Shown here: positions 7,688-16,532 of the stretch, piece after piece
Layout: each line of letters starts with the position of its first letter
Numbering within the stretch: position 1 is the stretch's first letter
From: an uncultured Ruminococcus sp.
Lineage (GTDB): Bacteria; Bacillota; Clostridia; Oscillospirales; Acutalibacteraceae
Length of the DNA: 64,000 bases
Assembly (NCBI GenBank): GCA_910585865.1
Contig: CAJUGO010000008.1
Location: forward strand, 1 to 64,000
Reading direction: 5' to 3'
Made by a program: the position numbers and the translations under genes
Notes under the pieces: model-generated
What the model saw: the letters and a program-made list of their open reading frames with translations, nothing else
Told to the model about the DNA's origin: nothing
The model's database searches: none

Positions 7688-8500
7688 TTATTCAGACCTT
7701 TCTGTCATTTTATAGTTGTGCGCCAATGGTCCGTTTCCTTTTCCAAGGTCAAGACCTGCTCTTAGTGCACCTGTTATGTATTTTTTTGCTTTTCTGACGG
7801 ATTCTTCAAGAGTTTCACCCAGTGCAAGATAACTTGCTATTGCACTGGAAAGTGTACATCCGGTACCATGGGCATTTGAATTATATACTTTTTCTGCTTT
7901 GTACCAAATTATATATCCGTCATGGAATAATATGTCGTCTGCATTATTTAAAGAGTGACCGCCTTTGCAAAGAACTGAACAACCGTACTTTAAGCTAATA
8001 ATTTTTACTGCTTTTTCCATATCGTTGCGGCTTGAAATTTTGGTGTCTGAAAGTATTTCTGCTTCAGGTATATTAGGAGTTATTAAATCAGCTATAGGGA
8101 AGAGCCGTTCTTTTGCCGAAGTAACAGCATTGTTGCTTGCCAATTTTGAACCGCTTGTAGACATCATAACGGGGTCTACTACAATATTTTGGGCATCATA
8201 TTTTGTTAGTTTATCTGAAATTACCTTAATCTGCTTTGGATTTGAAATCATGCCTGTTTTTATAGCATCAGGAAAAATGTCCTCAAAAATGCAATCAAGC
8301 TGTAAATCAAGAAAATCAGAATCAGTTTCTGCAATACTTTTTACAGCGGTTGTATTCTGTGCTGTCAGCGCGGTAACTGCACTCATTGCATACACTCCAA
8401 GACAGCACATTGTTTTTATGTCTGCTTGTATTCCGGCTCCGCCTATTGAATCGCTTCCTGCAATAGTAAGCGCAGTTTTCATTTTAAAATTGTTTTTCAT
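7688..8500 (-). CDS. thiD: Hydroxymethylpyrimidine (phosphate) kinase ThiD
   Basis: A 270-residue ribokinase-fold kinase that phosphorylates HMP and HMP-P to HMP-PP. Landmarks are ALTIAGSDSIGGAGIQADIKT at the N-terminus (substrate pocket), VVDPVMMSTSGSKL, LITPNIPEAE and the anion hole with catalytic aspartate in NAHGTGCTLSSAIAS near residue 210. The start lies inside the end of the tenI-thiE gene (17-base overlap), and thiC follows after one base, so expression is tightly coupled. A second start at MKTALTIAG is possible. Confidence 0.95.
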   Translation of the reverse strand: MKNNFKMKTALTIAGSDSIGGAGIQADIKTMCCLGVYAMSAVTALTAQNTTAVKSIAETDSDFLDLQLDCIFEDIFPDAIKTGMISNPKQIKVISDKLTKYDAQNIVVDPVMMSTSGSKLASNNAVTSAKERLFPIADLITPNIPEAEILSDTKISSRNDMEKAVKIISLKYGCSVLCKGGHSLNNADDILFHDGYIIWYKAEKVYNSNAHGTGCTLSSAIASYLALGETLEESVRKAKKYITGALRAGLDLGKGNGPLAHNYKMTERSE

Positions 8501-9749
8501 TTACAACAGCCTCAATTTTATTCTTTAATTCTCTTGTGGAAGATTCAATATCTTTTTCCGCAAATATTCCGCTGACAACAGCTGCACCGCTTATGCCGAT
8601 TCCCGAAAGTTCAGTTATGTTATCTTTATTTATTCCGCCAATTGCGACAACAGGAATACTAACGGCTTGGCATATGCCTCTGAGTGTTTCAAGGCTCATC
8701 TTTTTAGCATCACTTTTAGTAGCAGTTCCAAATACAGCGCCGCACCCCACATAATCAGCACCACTCCTTTCGGCTTCGATTGCTTGTTCAATGCTTCTTG
8801 CAGTTACGCCGATTATTTTATTGCTGCCAAGAATCTTTCTTGCATCAGCCGGTGTTTCATCGTTCTGACCAAGATGAACTCCCTCAGCTCCAACTGCTTT
8901 TGCGACCTCTACACTGTCGTTAATAATCAGCGGAACATAGTATTTCTGACAAAGTCTGTGAATAATTTCGGCTTCTCTGCGAAAGCTTTCAAAATCAAGA
9001 TTTTTTTCCCTGAGCTGAAGAAGAGTTACTCCGCCTTTTAGTGCTTTTTCTATATCACAGTCAAGTGTTTTTCCGTCAAGCCATCGTCTGTCAGATACTG
9101 CATATAGTAAGTATTTTAATTTATTATTGAGGATACTGAAATTTATCTTAATTTCATTAATAAGTTTTTTAGGATTTTCACTTTTCATAAGTTCTGACAT
9201 AATGCACACCCCGGCAAAGTTTGTTTTTTTTATACAGCCTAATACTTTTACGGAATCTTTATTGATTCCGCCAATTGCATAAACAGGAATTTCAATGCTG
9301 TCACATATGTTTTTTAAAAAATTGATTCCGCGGGGATTAAGTCCTTCTTTGCAATGAGTTGTAAAAATATGCCCTGCAATGATATAATCAGCTTTTTTAC
9401 TTTGTGCAAGCTTTGCGTCTTTGACACTGTGTACCGATGTTCCGACAACTTCAAATTTATTTTTTAAATCATTTTCTCTGCAAAATTCAGAAAAGGAAAG
9501 ATGTATTTTTTTTATTGAAAGCTTTTCTGCAACTGATATGAAATTATGTATTACGAGTTCTTTGCCAAGACGTACACAAATTTTGTTAACCTCTTTTGCA
9601 AGTTCATAATATTCATTTTCACTCAGGTCCTTTTCACGCAGTATAATCATTTTTACACTGCTTTCAGCAATTTCTTCAATGCTATGCAAAAAATCATTGG
9701 AATACTTCCGTGAGCTGATACATATAACATCAAACATAAATGTAATCAC
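8484..9749 (-). CDS. thiE: TenI-ThiE fusion: thiazole tautomerase / thiamin-phosphate synthase
   Basis: Two TIM-barrel domains in one 421-residue chain. Residues 1-207 resemble TenI, the thiazole tautomerase (GHIFTTHCKEGLNPRG is the TenI signature; AIGGIN near 160). Residues 211-421 are ThiE, joining HMP-PP with thiazole phosphate (LLQLREKN, VHLGQNDETP, GVTARS, VGCGAVFGTATKSDA, VVAIGGIN). A single protein thus finishes the thiazole made by ThiG and couples it. GTG at 9749 gives the longest frame; ATG at 9737 (MFDVICISS) is equally plausible and both overlap the thiH end. The fusion order fits the operon: ThiG/ThiH product, tautomer, coupling. Confidence 0.9.
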   Translation of the reverse strand: MITFMFDVICISSRKYSNDFLHSIEEIAESSVKMIILREKDLSENEYYELAKEVNKICVRLGKELVIHNFISVAEKLSIKKIHLSFSEFCRENDLKNKFEVVGTSVHSVKDAKLAQSKKADYIIAGHIFTTHCKEGLNPRGINFLKNICDSIEIPVYAIGGINKDSVKVLGCIKKTNFAGVCIMSELMKSENPKKLINEIKINFSILNNKLKYLLYAVSDRRWLDGKTLDCDIEKALKGGVTLLQLREKNLDFESFRREAEIIHRLCQKYYVPLIINDSVEVAKAVGAEGVHLGQNDETPADARKILGSNKIIGVTARSIEQAIEAERSGADYVGCGAVFGTATKSDAKKMSLETLRGICQAVSIPVVAIGGINKDNITELSGIGISGAAVVSGIFAEKDIESSTRELKNKIEAVVNEKQF

Positions 9750-10884
9750 TCATTACAGGCTGAAGTCCGTTTTGGCACAGTGTGCTGTAAATTTGCTCAA
9801 CAGTTCTTCCGTCAGAAATTTCAAATTGTTCATCCCCCTTTTTTTCACCATTGCCGTGACCTCCTATACCGACGTCAACACCGGCAGAAATTTTAGTAGC
9901 AGCTATATTAACTATATTATCACGGAATCTTGCACACTCTCTGGTGGAAATAGTAATGCTCGCAAACGGCATAAACAATCTGTATGCACATATTACTTGC
10001 AATAGTTGGGTTTCGCGAACATCTTTGGGATTGATTTTGTCATTATTTATGATCGGACGCAGACGCGGACAGGAAAAAGCTATCTCAGCATGCGGATATT
10101 TTCGCTGAATCAGATAAGCATGCATGCCGGTTGCAAATGCATCTTTTCTGAAATCAGCAAGACCCAGCAAAGCGGCAAAGCCGACACCTCTCATTCCGGC
10201 AATAAGTGCACGCTCTTGTGTTTCAAGTCTGTAGGGAAAAATTCTCTTATGACCTGCAAGATGCAGTGTTTCATACTTTTCAAAATCGTAAGTTTCCTGA
10301 AATACTGTTACATAATCCGCTCCGCATTCATGAATGTATCTGTAGTCGTCAATATTCATTGGGTAAACTTCCAGTCCTACAACCTTAAAATAATTTCGTG
10401 CAATTTTACACGCTTCGCCTATATATTTGACACCGCTCATTTTTTTACTTTCGCCTGTTAAAATCAATACCTCCTGCAAACCTGTTTGTGCAATCGCCTG
10501 CATCTCTTTTTCAATTTCCTCCGCATTGAGCTTTGCGCGATGAATCTTATTTCGACAGTTAAATCCGCAGTAAACACAGTAATTGTCGCAATAATTTGAA
10601 ATATACAGGGGCGTAAACATATTTACCGAGTTGCCAAAATGTTTTTTTGTTTCATACTGTGCCTGCTGTGCGATTTTTTCAAGATACGGCAAAGCCGCAG
10701 GCGATAATAAAGCTGCAAAGTCTTTTACAGTCTTTGAGCTGTGTTCAAGTGCTGCAAGCACATCATTTTCCGTGTACTTATCTGCATTGTATTCATTCAT
10801 TGCGTAAATAACTTTGTCTTTTATATCGGATTTGATTTTATCCATATCGGGAAGATAATTCATATGGTCAATTCTTTTTTTCAT
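9730..10884 (-). CDS. thiH: 2-iminoacetate synthase ThiH
   Basis: A radical-SAM lyase that cleaves tyrosine to dehydroglycine (2-iminoacetate) for thiazole formation, as in anaerobes that lack the ThiO route. The cluster motif CDNYCVYC (CX3CX2C) stands near residue 100, followed by the ThiH regions LILTGES and FQETYDFEKYETLH; the C-terminal PFASITISTRE and GGHGNGEKKGDEQFEI also match. I start it at ATG 10884 because GAGG lies seven bases before it; an upstream TTG at 10896 would contain that site. The stop overlaps the tenI-thiE start. Confidence 0.95.
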   Translation of the reverse strand: MKKRIDHMNYLPDMDKIKSDIKDKVIYAMNEYNADKYTENDVLAALEHSSKTVKDFAALLSPAALPYLEKIAQQAQYETKKHFGNSVNMFTPLYISNYCDNYCVYCGFNCRNKIHRAKLNAEEIEKEMQAIAQTGLQEVLILTGESKKMSGVKYIGEACKIARNYFKVVGLEVYPMNIDDYRYIHECGADYVTVFQETYDFEKYETLHLAGHKRIFPYRLETQERALIAGMRGVGFAALLGLADFRKDAFATGMHAYLIQRKYPHAEIAFSCPRLRPIINNDKINPKDVRETQLLQVICAYRLFMPFASITISTRECARFRDNIVNIAATKISAGVDVGIGGHGNGEKKGDEQFEISDGRTVEQIYSTLCQNGLQPVMSDYIYV

Positions 10885-10892
10885 CTTTTGCC

Positions 10893-11663
10893 TCAATTCT
10901 CAAGAAATCCGGTAAGCGGAGATGAAGCACTGGCGCCGTTCTCAATAATTCTGCCCAATCCGGAAAGATATGCCTGTCTGCCTGCTTCAATTGCTTTTCT
11001 GAATGCTTCTGCCATTTGAGGAATATTGCCGGCAGTAGCAATTGCAGTGTTTGCCATAATTGCATCAGCTCCCATTTCCATTGCCTCACAAGCTTGTGAA
11101 GGTTTTCCTATTCCGGCATCAACAATTATCGGCAAATCTATTTCATCAATCAGAATTTTAATAAATTCCCTTGTTGCAAGTCCTTTGTTGGAACCAATAG
11201 GAGCCCCCAGCGGCATAACGGCGGAAGCTCCAGCATCTCTTAAACTTCTGGCAACATTTAAATCGGGATACATATAAGGCATTACTACAAAACCTTCATT
11301 TGCAAGGATTTCACAAGCTTTAATAGTTTCATAGTTATCGGGAAAAAGATATTTTGTATCACGTATAATCTCTATTTTTACAAAATCACCGCATCCTATT
11401 TCTCTTGCAAGCCTTGCAATTCTAACAGCTTCATCAGCATTTCTTGCCCCTGATGTGTTAGGCAGCAGCGTCACGTCCTTTGGAATATAGTCAAGGATAT
11501 TTGCAGTATTGCCGGTTGCTGCCCTTCTCAGTGCGAGCGTGATGATTTCTGCACGGGCGTTTTTTACAGCCGCATCAATAAGGTCAAGAGAGTATTTCCC
11601 CGAGCCTAAGATAAATCGGGAGCTAAACTCATGCCTGCCGATAATTAACTTGTCATTATCCAT
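10893..11663 (-). CDS. thiG: Thiazole synthase ThiG
   Basis: A 256-residue TIM-barrel enzyme that builds thiazole phosphate from DXP, 2-iminoacetate and ThiS thiocarboxylate. Markers are FILGSGKY, the catalytic-lysine region VKIEIIRD, ASAVMPLGAPIGSNKGL, PIIVDAGIGKPSQACEAMEMGADAIMANTAIATA. ATG 11663 is chosen: AAGGAAG stands seven bases before it, and family members begin at this point (DKLIIGRHEFSSRF); the upstream ATG would add 18 unconserved residues. It starts 13 bases after the thiF stop. Confidence 0.95.
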   Translation of the reverse strand: MDNDKLIIGRHEFSSRFILGSGKYSLDLIDAAVKNARAEIITLALRRAATGNTANILDYIPKDVTLLPNTSGARNADEAVRIARLAREIGCGDFVKIEIIRDTKYLFPDNYETIKACEILANEGFVVMPYMYPDLNVARSLRDAGASAVMPLGAPIGSNKGLATREFIKILIDEIDLPIIVDAGIGKPSQACEAMEMGADAIMANTAIATAGNIPQMAEAFRKAIEAGRQAYLSGLGRIIENGASASSPLTGFLEN

Positions 11664-11676
11664 TTTATCGCTTCCT

Positions 11677-12486
11677 TTATACTTCAAATTTGTTAAGAAT
11701 AATTCTGAGAACAGCATTAGCCTGGTGTGAAGCGCAAATTCCTGCTCTGGGAGCCATTAGTCCGCAGCCCTGTTTTGCTTCGCTTGTACCATCACCGCAT
11801 ATGTAGAATTTTTCTGAAACTATTTTGGTTGTAATGCTATTGGATTTATCAAAACCTGCCATGCCCGAAGCAGCAATAACATAAACATCATTTCTGCTTT
11901 CCAGCAAACAGTTTACAAGCAATGCCTTTGCTTCAGGACGGTCAAATGCTTCACAAACAATGCCGTCATCTTTAAAAATTTCTGCACAATTTTTTTTATC
12001 AACCTTAACACTGTCGCAGATTACCTTTACAAAAGGATTAATTTGTGCAATTTGTTGTTTAATGGCATCTGTTTTTTTTATGCCCAAGTGCGGAATAAAG
12101 TAGTGCTGCCGGTTTAAATTGCTGACATCTACGGTGTCAAAATCAACAAGGTGCAGAGTTCCGATACCTGTTCGTGCAAGCATTACGGCTATATTTGAAC
12201 CAAGACCTCCAAGCCCTGCAACAGCAACTCTTGCATTTTTAATTTTTTGATGGACATTTGGGGTGTGCCTTGAACACAGCATTTCTTCAAGCTCATTTTT
12301 TTCAGGGTATTTATGCTTGTCAATAAAAAATATTTCATCATCATCCTTAACAGATACATTTTCTTCTGTCTGAAATCCGTTTATTATTGAAATAATATTT
12401 TTATTAGTACTGTAAAAAGAATTTTTTAAATCTGTGAGTTTTGAGCAATTGGTTAAGTATTCTTTGCCGTTTATTTTGATTTTCAA
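11677..12486 (-). CDS. thiF: ThiF-family adenylyltransferase with N-terminal ThiS-like domain
   Basis: Residues 60-269 form an E1-like adenylyltransferase (nucleotide loop AGLGGLGSN about residue 92, then DFDTVDVSNLNRQ with the conserved Asp/Asn/Arg). It would adenylate the C-terminus of ThiS before sulphur transfer. The first 55 residues (MKIKINGKEYL...DDDEIFFI) look like a beta-grasp ThiS domain without the terminal GlyGly, so it cannot itself be the sulphur carrier; it may help docking. The MoeB-type CXXC zinc pairs are absent. The gene starts one base downstream of the thiS stop and is clearly in the same operon. Confidence 0.9.
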   Translation of the reverse strand: MKIKINGKEYLTNCSKLTDLKNSFYSTNKNIISIINGFQTEENVSVKDDDEIFFIDKHKYPEKNELEEMLCSRHTPNVHQKIKNARVAVAGLGGLGSNIAVMLARTGIGTLHLVDFDTVDVSNLNRQHYFIPHLGIKKTDAIKQQIAQINPFVKVICDSVKVDKKNCAEIFKDDGIVCEAFDRPEAKALLVNCLLESRNDVYVIAASGMAGFDKSNSITTKIVSEKFYICGDGTSEAKQGCGLMAPRAGICASHQANAVLRIILNKFEV

Positions 12487-12487
12487 G

Positions 12488-12682
12488 TTAACCGCCTCCT
12501 ACAAAGCTTACAATTTCAACCGAATCATTATCTTTTAATACGGTTTTACTGTACTGTTTTTTAGGAAGAATTCTTCCATTTATTTCAACAGCAATTCTTG
12601 ATTCGGCTATATTGTTTTCATATAGATAATCACTCAGTTTAATTTCGGATTTTTCAATTTTATTTCCGTTAATGCAAATCAT
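12488..12682 (-). CDS. thiS: Sulphur carrier protein ThiS
   Basis: A 64-residue beta-grasp protein ending in SFVGGG; the carboxyl terminus is adenylated by ThiF and converted to the thiocarboxylate used by ThiG. One extra glycine follows the usual GlyGly pair. The ATG at 12682 has GAGGTGAT in front; the longer reading frame from 12730 would begin inside the riboswitch terminator and is not used. It is the first gene after the TPP riboswitch. Confidence 0.93.
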   Translation of the reverse strand: MICINGNKIEKSEIKLSDYLYENNIAESRIAVEINGRILPKKQYSKTVLKDNDSVEIVSFVGGG

Positions 12683-12700
12683 TAATATCACCTCTTTTTT

Positions 12701-12735
12701 GCAAAATAAAAAGAAGTATGCCAAAGACATACTTC
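12701..12735 (-). terminator. Riboswitch-controlled intrinsic terminator upstream of thiS
   Basis: On the minus strand GAAGTATG pairs with CATACTTC and TTTTTATTTT follows. It sits between the TPP aptamer and the thiS ribosome binding site, which implies transcription attenuation when thiamin pyrophosphate is bound. Confidence 0.85.
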
Positions 12736-12759
12736 ATAAAATGCGTGCAGTAAAGCAAT

Positions 12760-12845
12760 ATGTCCCTCCGTTGGCATTATCCAAATCAGGTTAACGGTCG
12801 AAATGTAATTTCATTTCCTCTCAGCCGAATTTTGGCTCCCGTGTT
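12760..12845 (-). ncRNA. TPP (THI element) riboswitch
   Basis: Read on the minus strand, the conserved segments GGCTGAGAGGAAAT, ACCTGATTTGGATAATGCCA and ACGGAGGGA appear in the right order and spacing for the thiamin pyrophosphate aptamer. It lies downstream of a strong promoter and upstream of a terminator and the whole thiSFGH(E)DC operon, so it represses the operon when TPP is plentiful. Confidence 0.97.
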
Positions 12846-12861
12846 GTATTATATTGAGACA

Positions 12862-12890
12862 ATTATAGACTTTTTATCTCAAAATGTAAA
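12862..12890 (-). promoter_or_regulatory. Promoter of the thiamin operon
   Basis: Minus strand: -35 TTTACA (12890-12885), 17-base spacer, -10 TATAAT (12867-12862). Transcription would begin a few bases before the TPP aptamer. Confidence 0.8.
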
Positions 12891-13030
12891 GTGTTTTTAA
12901 TAGTTTTTTGTTATCAAATAAAATTATTTAAACTGTGTGTGCAAAAACAAGAAAATGTGGTATAATTAACCTCTAGAAGCTTGGCATATCGGCAAGCGTT
13001 TTGATATACCCTGATTATACGGAGGAACAA

Positions 13031-15178
13031 ATGGAATATTCACAGATTTTATCACAGCAGTTCAACATAAAGGAAGAGTATGCAAATAATATTATTTCTT
13101 TACTTGATGACGGAAACACAATTCCCTTTATTGCACGGTACAGAAAGGAAATGCACGGCTCAATGGATGACCAGCTTATCCGCGAGTTTAGTGAAAAGCT
13201 TGAATATCTTCGAAGTCTTGACAAGCGCAGGGAGGAGATTCGGACTCTTATTGAATCTCAGGAGAAACTGACAGGGGAAATCAATCTTGCTCTTGATAAA
13301 GCAGTTACTCTCAGCGAACTTGAAGATATTTATCGTCCTTATCGTCCAAAACGCAAAACCAGGGCATCAATTGCTAAGGAAAAAGGGCTTGAACCGCTTG
13401 CATTGGATATATTAAAACAGGAAGAAAACTTTAATCCCTTTGAATCAGCAAATAATTATGTTGATGCAGAAAAAGGGGTGGCAAATGCCGAAGAGGCAAT
13501 GCAGGGGGCAATGGACATAATAGCGGAACAAGTGTCTGACAATGCTGAAATCCGAAAAAGAGTTCGTAATCTTACAAATATCTACGGTGTAATTGCATCT
13601 TCTGCTGCAGATGCTGAAAAAGAAAGTGTTTATACCATTTATTATGATTTTAAAGAGCCGGTAAAAAAGATTGCCGGACACAGAATACTTGCAGTAAACA
13701 GAGGCGAAAAGGAAGGTTTTTTAAAGGTTTGCGTAGAAATGGAAAGCGAAAAACCTTTAAATTCAATATATAATGTAATGATAACAGATGAAAATCCGTT
13801 TTGCACGGATATTATAAAAGAAGTGTGCAATGATGCTTATCAGCGCCTTATTTTTCCATCTATTGAACGTGAAGTCCGCAGTGATTTAACAGAGACAGCG
13901 TCAGAAAATGCAATGAAGGTTTTTGCGGTAAATCTTAAGCAGCTTCTTATGCAGCCTCCGGTTAAGGGAAAAACCGTACTGGGGCTTGACCCCGGGTACA
14001 GAACGGGATGTAAAGTGGCGGTTGTTGATGATACAGGCAAGGTACTTGATACGGCTGTAATATATCCTACGCACTCGGATAAAAAAATACAGGAGTCAAA
14101 ACAAAAGCTCCTTGAGCTTATCCAAAAGCACAGCGTTGATATAATTTCAATAGGAAACGGCACTGCAAGCAAGGAAACCGAAATGTTTACTGCTGAAACA
14201 ATAAAGCAAGCTGACCGCAAGGTTTATTATATGGTGGTCAGCGAGGCAGGTGCATCTGTTTATTCTGCTTCAAAATTGGCTGCAACCGAACTTCCCGAAC
14301 TTGATCTCACTCTAAGAAGCGCAGTATCAATTGCACGCCGTTTGCAGGACCCTCTTGCAGAGCTTGTAAAGATTGAACCTAAGGCAATCGGTGTAGGTCA
14401 GTATCAGCATGATATGCCGCAGAAAAGACTTGGTGAAACTCTTGACGGTGTAGTTGAGGATTGTGTAAACTCAGTTGGTGTTGATCTCAACACAGCTTCG
14501 CCTGCACTTCTCACGAGAGTTTCAGGACTTAACTCAACAGTATGCAAAAACATAGTATCATATCGTGAGGAAAACGGCGCCTTTCTTTCACGAAGCGAAC
14601 TTAAAAAAGTTCCAAAGCTCGGACCTAAGGCATTTGAACAGTGCGCAGGTTTTTTGAGGGTGTCCGGCGGAAAAAATCCTCTTGATAATACAGGTGTGCA
14701 CCCTGAAAGTTACAAAAGTGCCAAAAATCTTTTAAATATTCTCGAATATTCTGAAAAAGAAATAAAATCTGCAAGCTTTGGAGATTTGCAGCTTAGAGTA
14801 AAAAATAAAGGCACAAAATCACTTGCGGATATCCTTGGCATCGGTCTGCCGACTCTTGACGATATCGTCAAGGAGCTTTCCAAGCCCGGCAGAGATCCGC
14901 GTGATGAACTTCCTGCACCAATGCTCAGAAGCGATATTCTAGACATTAAGGATTTAAAAGACGGTATGGAGCTTAAGGGTACTGTACGCAATGTAATTGA
15001 TTTTGGCGCGTTTATAGACATTGGTGTTCATCAGGACGGACTTGTTCATATTTCACAGATATGCGACAAATTCATTAAGCATCCCGGGGAGGTTCTGAAA
15101 GTCGGAGATGTAGTCAATGTCAAGGTGTTAAGCGTTGACCCCGAAAAGAACAGAATATCATTGACCATGAGATTTTGA
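13031..15178 (+). CDS. tex: Tex-family S1 RNA-binding protein
   Basis: A 715-residue Tex (YqfQ/Tex) protein, a conserved nucleic-acid-binding factor thought to act around transcription. Domain order is as in the family: N-terminal helical/HTH part (FIARYRKEMHGSMDDQ), a YqgF/RuvC-like nuclease fold around residue 315 (VLGLDPGYRTGCKVAVVD), a helix-hairpin-helix region (LDGVVEDCVNSVGVDLNTAS, GLNSTVCKNIVSYRE) and a C-terminal S1 domain (LKGTVRNVIDFGAFIDIG). ATG 13031 has GGAGG six bases upstream; the longer frame from TTG 13001 is not needed. The gene has its own transcript, ended by a GC-rich terminator. Confidence 0.95.
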   Translation: MEYSQILSQQFNIKEEYANNIISLLDDGNTIPFIARYRKEMHGSMDDQLIREFSEKLEYLRSLDKRREEIRTLIESQEKLTGEINLALDKAVTLSELEDIYRPYRPKRKTRASIAKEKGLEPLALDILKQEENFNPFESANNYVDAEKGVANAEEAMQGAMDIIAEQVSDNAEIRKRVRNLTNIYGVIASSAADAEKESVYTIYYDFKEPVKKIAGHRILAVNRGEKEGFLKVCVEMESEKPLNSIYNVMITDENPFCTDIIKEVCNDAYQRLIFPSIEREVRSDLTETASENAMKVFAVNLKQLLMQPPVKGKTVLGLDPGYRTGCKVAVVDDTGKVLDTAVIYPTHSDKKIQESKQKLLELIQKHSVDIISIGNGTASKETEMFTAETIKQADRKVYYMVVSEAGASVYSASKLAATELPELDLTLRSAVSIARRLQDPLAELVKIEPKAIGVGQYQHDMPQKRLGETLDGVVEDCVNSVGVDLNTASPALLTRVSGLNSTVCKNIVSYREENGAFLSRSELKKVPKLGPKAFEQCAGFLRVSGGKNPLDNTGVHPESYKSAKNLLNILEYSEKEIKSASFGDLQLRVKNKGTKSLADILGIGLPTLDDIVKELSKPGRDPRDELPAPMLRSDILDIKDLKDGMELKGTVRNVIDFGAFIDIGVHQDGLVHISQICDKFIKHPGEVLKVGDVVNVKVLSVDPEKNRISLTMRF

Positions 15179-15202
15179 TTATATAGAACCTAAGTGTTAT
15201 AC

Positions 15203-15234
15203 AAAAACCGCAGCCGTTACAGCTGCGGTTTTAA
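15203..15234. terminator. Bidirectional terminator between tex and yaiI-like gene
   Basis: AAAACCGCAGC pairs with GCTGCGGTTTT around a five-base loop; A and T runs on both sides suit the convergent genes. Confidence 0.85.
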
Positions 15235-15238
15235 AATA

Positions 15239-15691
15239 CTATTCATTAGTAAGTACCGATACAATCAACTTTTCAAAACTGTGTTCAAAATTAATGTCAT
15301 CCTGCAAAGTACGTTTTTTAGGTCCTTTTATGTGATTTTTTCTCTTTGACATTCTTGCCTTTTTTGAAAGATGCCTGTCCATAAGCAAACCTTCAATATT
15401 ATTGTCAGTAAAAATTTTACCTGATTGATGAATGCAGTAACCGCCTTTTCCAAGTACCATTGCGGCAACTCCGTAATCCTGAGTAATTGCAATGTCGTTC
15501 GTTCTGCACATATTGACAAGTGCAAAATCAACGGCGTCTCTCCCGGCAGATACAGTTTTTATTTCACTGTAATTTGAGCGTATAATATGATTTGTATCAC
15601 ACAAAAGTGTAACAGGCATATGGTATTTTTGCGCAATCTTTTCTACCTGATTTACAACGGGGCAGGCATCAGCGTCAACAAGAATCCTCAT
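15239..15691 (-). CDS. YaiI/YqxD (DUF188) family protein
   Basis: A 150-residue protein with the DUF188 hallmarks: MRILVDADACPV at the start, an acidic nuclease-like region (GRDAVDFALVN, ITQDYGVAAMVLGKG) and ARMSKRKNHIKGPKKRT. The fold resembles PIN/NYN-type nucleases, and the aspartates are present, but the biochemical role of the family is not established. Its start codon overlaps the cyclophilin stop (TAATG), so the two genes are coupled. Confidence 0.9.
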   Translation of the reverse strand: MRILVDADACPVVNQVEKIAQKYHMPVTLLCDTNHIIRSNYSEIKTVSAGRDAVDFALVNMCRTNDIAITQDYGVAAMVLGKGGYCIHQSGKIFTDNNIEGLLMDRHLSKKARMSKRKNHIKGPKKRTLQDDINFEHSFEKLIVSVLTNE

Positions 15692-16350
15692 TACTCTTTT
15701 ATTGTAATTGATTTAATAACTGGCTGGTTTGCCTTTTCAACTGTTCCGTTTGAATCAACAACAGGAGTGTCTTCACAAATTTTATCAACAATTTCTATAC
15801 CGTCTGTTACATAACCGAAAGCAGCATAGTCGCCGTTTAAATGAGGACTGTCCTGATGCACAATAAAAAACTGAGAACTTGCGCTGTTCATATCCTGCGA
15901 ACGAGCCATAGAAATAGCACCTCTTGTATGCTTAAGATTATTTTCTATGCCGTTGCTTGAAAATTCACCCTTAATCGTTTTTTCACTGCCTCCCATGCCT
16001 GTGCCGAGAGGGTCGCCTCCCTGAATCATAAAGCCGCTGATAATTCTGTGGAAGGTAAGATTATCATAAAAACCGTCTTTTGCAAGATTAACGAAGTTTT
16101 CAACGGTAATTGGAGCAGCTTCGGGGTATAATGCTACTGTAATTTTGCCGTAATTTTTAATATCGATTACTGCTGTAATGGTTTTTCCGCCGATAGTTTC
16201 CTGCTCGGTCGGCGCTTCAGCAGTGGTTTCTGCTGCGCTCTGTTCAGATGAGGATTTATCATTATCTCCTGAACATCCGCTCATAAATATACATGTTGTC
16301 AATACAAGCAAAGCGCATACAATGCTTAAAATGTTTTTGGTTTTTTTCAT
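15691..16350 (-). CDS. Cyclophilin-type peptidyl-prolyl isomerase lipoprotein
   Basis: A 219-residue exported lipoprotein: hydrophobic signal of about 20 residues ends in FMSGC (lipobox cysteine), then a Ser/Glu/Thr-rich linker (residues 24-50) and a cyclophilin domain. Catalytic features are FHRIISGFMIQGGDPLGTGMGG, the arginine of FHR, and SQFFIVHQDSPHLNG. It would catalyse prolyl cis-trans isomerisation of exported proteins at the outer face of the membrane. ATG 16350 has AAAGGA before it; the in-frame ATG at 16386 lacks a site and adds residues before the signal. Confidence 0.92.
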   Translation of the reverse strand: MKKTKNILSIVCALLVLTTCIFMSGCSGDNDKSSSEQSAAETTAEAPTEQETIGGKTITAVIDIKNYGKITVALYPEAAPITVENFVNLAKDGFYDNLTFHRIISGFMIQGGDPLGTGMGGSEKTIKGEFSSNGIENNLKHTRGAISMARSQDMNSASSQFFIVHQDSPHLNGDYAAFGYVTDGIEIVDKICEDTPVVDSNGTVEKANQPVIKSITIKE

Positions 16351-16439
16351 TTTTAATATTCCTTTCATAATGTATTTATCTATCATTTTATCATTAATAC
16401 ATTAACAAATCAACTGAATTTATTGAAAACAATGTAAAA

Positions 16440-16468
16440 TTGACACACAATTATAATTGTGTTAAAAT
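16440..16468 (+). promoter_or_regulatory. Promoter with 18-bp palindromic operator, polysaccharide exporter
   Basis: -35 TTGACA (16440-16445), 17-base spacer, -10 TAAAAT (16463-16468). The spacer together with the last base of the -35 forms the perfect palindrome ACACAATTATAATTGTGT (16445-16462). A repressor bound there would block RNA polymerase. The promoter belongs to the ABC exporter genes that follow. Confidence 0.75.
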
Positions 16469-16532
16469 TTTTAATATAATATTTGCATCTAAAATCGTGA
16501 TAATAAATAAAATCAGCAAAGAGGTGAAGAGT

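Noticed and set aside
12488..12730. Longer thiS reading frame beginning MSLAYFFLF
   Set aside because: Its start lies in the riboswitch terminator; the ATG at 12682 has GAGGTGAT and the family start.
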